This document shows, one piece after another, positions 4,780 through 5,331 of a stretch of 5,331 nt of DNA. Position 1 is the stretch's first letter; every line of letters begins with the position of its first letter. The stretch is taken from assembly GCA_007118795.1 (NCBI GenBank), contig SKQX01000065.1, positions 1 through 5,331 on the forward strand, in the 5' to 3' direction. The notes beneath the pieces were generated by a model that worked only from the letters and a program-made list of their open reading frames with translations, searched no databases and was not told the DNA's origin. Origin of the DNA: Thermoflexales bacterium (lineage in GTDB: Bacteria > Chloroflexota > Anaerolineae > B4-G1). The position numbers were made by a program, and so were the translations under genes.

Positions 4780-4901
4780 GAAATGCGCGCCGGGGACGGG
4801 TGCAGGGGAGCGAGGGGCGGGTTTGAACCGCTCAGGGGGTTTCGGGTTGGTGTCGTCCCGGGCGACCCTGTGGGTGATGGTGCCAGTGCGGCGGCGTGGG
4901 T

Positions 4902-5031
4902 CAACGGCTCACTTCGGCGAGAGGCCGCGTTGGGGTGATGGCATCTGGTGCGGCAGCCAGGAGACGTTGGACCGCCGGGGCAGGGATGGCCCGACAGGAT
5001 GTGGTGTGAGCCGAAGATGTCAGTGGGTTCA
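4902..5031. repeat. Dispersed direct repeat, copy 2
   Basis: Second copy of the repeat at 3009-3137, in the same orientation. The shared core is 18 bp identical (4939-4956), and the first 80 bp align with only a few small gaps. It lies upstream of the HEPN/MNT promoter in an otherwise gene-free stretch. The rest of that stretch, 4780-4901 and 5032-5128, shows no gene I can support. Confidence 0.65.
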
Positions 5032-5080
5032 TTCCGTACTCAGTGCTTCAGTGATTCTACGCTTTCGGTTCGAGGGTGCC

Positions 5081-5131
5081 CCAAGGGTTCGAAGGGCCTG
5101 CGGATGGGACCTGCCACCCAGGGTTGAAGGG
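5081..5131. repeat. Imperfect short direct repeat CCAAGGGTTCGAAGGG / CCCAGGGTTGAAGGG
   Basis: The two units, 5081-5096 and 5117-5131, differ by a substitution and a one-base gap and are about 36 bp apart. The second unit runs directly into the inverted repeat at 5129. They seem to belong to one intergenic repeat unit downstream of the redoxin gene. Confidence 0.45.
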
Positions 5132-5170
5132 ACGGTGCCCGGTACCTTTGGCCTTGCTAGGCACCGTCCC
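5129..5170. repeat. Perfect 11-bp inverted repeat (possible terminator or REP-like hairpin)
   Basis: GGGACGGTGCC (5129-5139) and GGCACCGTCCC (5160-5170) are exact reverse complements, separated by a 20-bp loop containing GGTACC. It begins 54 bp after the stop of the redoxin-family gene on the minus strand, so it could end that transcript, but no T-run follows. GACGGTGCC-type inverted repeats also occur as dispersed intergenic elements. Confidence 0.6.
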
Positions 5171-5223
5171 GGGGATGACCAGCGGGGGAGGCTCTGGCGT
5201 AAGGGTTGTTCGGTGCCGTGGGC

Positions 5224-5331
5224 TTACACCAGGTCGCAGGCCTCTTCGGGCATCCAGTGGGCGTCCTCGCCCTCCCATTTCACGTTGCAGCCGATGGGAT
5301 TGGTCAGGGGTGTGCTGACCGGCTTGCCCGC
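5224..5331 (-). CDS. C-terminal end of a thioredoxin/redoxin-family protein (partial)
   Basis: A 35-residue reading frame enters from the right edge and ends in TAA at 5224-5226; its start lies outside the window. It reads AGKPVSTPLTNPIGCNVKW followed by EGEDAHWMPEEACDLV. The pattern GxPVxxxxTxPxGCxxKW is the characteristic C-terminus of bacterial redoxin/AhpC-TSA-like thioredoxin family proteins, in which the last strand ends G-C-x-I-K-W. The catalytic CxxC would lie upstream and cannot be seen. The 16-residue tail after the KW contains a second Cys. Codon use is G/C-ended like that of neighbouring genes, which supports real coding. It was recognised from this motif alone, so the exact family is moderately sure. 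Confidence 0.65.
   Translation of the reverse strand, partial: AGKPVSTPLTNPIGCNVKWEGEDAHWMPEEACDLV

Noticed and set aside
4815..4840. tRNA T-arm-like sequence (GCGG-TTCAAAC-CCGC on the minus strand)
   Set aside because: Only four stem pairs form, and there is no matching acceptor 5' strand, D-arm or anticodon arm at the proper distance upstream. Not a tRNA.
5057..5278. Minus-strand frame of 73 codons and opposing plus-strand frame of 80 codons
   Set aside because: Both cross the inverted repeat and overlap the redoxin tail in a different frame, with no ribosome binding site and no family motif.
1..5331. CRISPR array, transposase gene or phage genes
   Set aside because: No regularly spaced identical repeats of CRISPR size, no transposase or integrase motifs and no phage structural proteins are seen in any frame.

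Overview
The window is GC-rich bacterial DNA in which every supported gene lies on the minus strand, so the genes read from the right edge to the left edge. A DUF3662-type FHA protein, minimal HEPN/MNT and HepT-like/MNT pairs, a probable leaderless promoter and two intergenic repeat types point to Chloroflexota (Anaerolineae/Caldilineae-like). That assignment is inference from gene families and sequence style; there is no rRNA or other decisive marker. The large plus-strand open frames are antisense shadows produced by the high GC content.

From right to left: (i) 5224-5331 is the C-terminal tail of a thioredoxin/redoxin-family protein cut by the window edge. (ii) 4688-5223 holds no gene but contains an 11-bp perfect inverted repeat, one copy of a dispersed repeat of about 130 bp, and a promoter. 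(iii) 3991-4687 is a HEPN/MNT nucleotidyltransferase pair whose junction looks broken: the HEPN frame has no stop where expected and the nucleotidyltransferase frame has no proper start. (iv) 3135-3798 is an intact VapB (ribbon-helix-helix)/VapC (PIN) toxin-antitoxin operon with a palindromic operator over its promoter. (v) 3009-3137 is the second copy of the dispersed repeat. (vi) 2109-2926 is an MntA-like nucleotidyltransferase/HepT-like toxin pair with overlapping genes. (vii) 1854-2108 is an intergenic region with five heptad repeats, a CATTCTGA...GCGAAGAATCT element and the epimerase promoter. (viii) 915-1853 is an NAD-dependent nucleotide-sugar epimerase. (ix) 35-862 is a DUF3662+FHA signalling protein, probably translated from a leaderless mRNA, and the start of a further gene lies at 1-20.

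Functionally, the centre (2109-4687) is a small defence/stress island of three toxin-antitoxin-type modules, two of them built on the HEPN plus minimal-nucleotidyltransferase theme. It is flanked by house-keeping or envelope genes: redoxin on one side, sugar epimerase and FHA signalling on the other. The two copies of the intergenic repeat bracket VapBC and the damaged HEPN/MNT pair in direct orientation, which suggests insertion, duplication or recombination of this segment.
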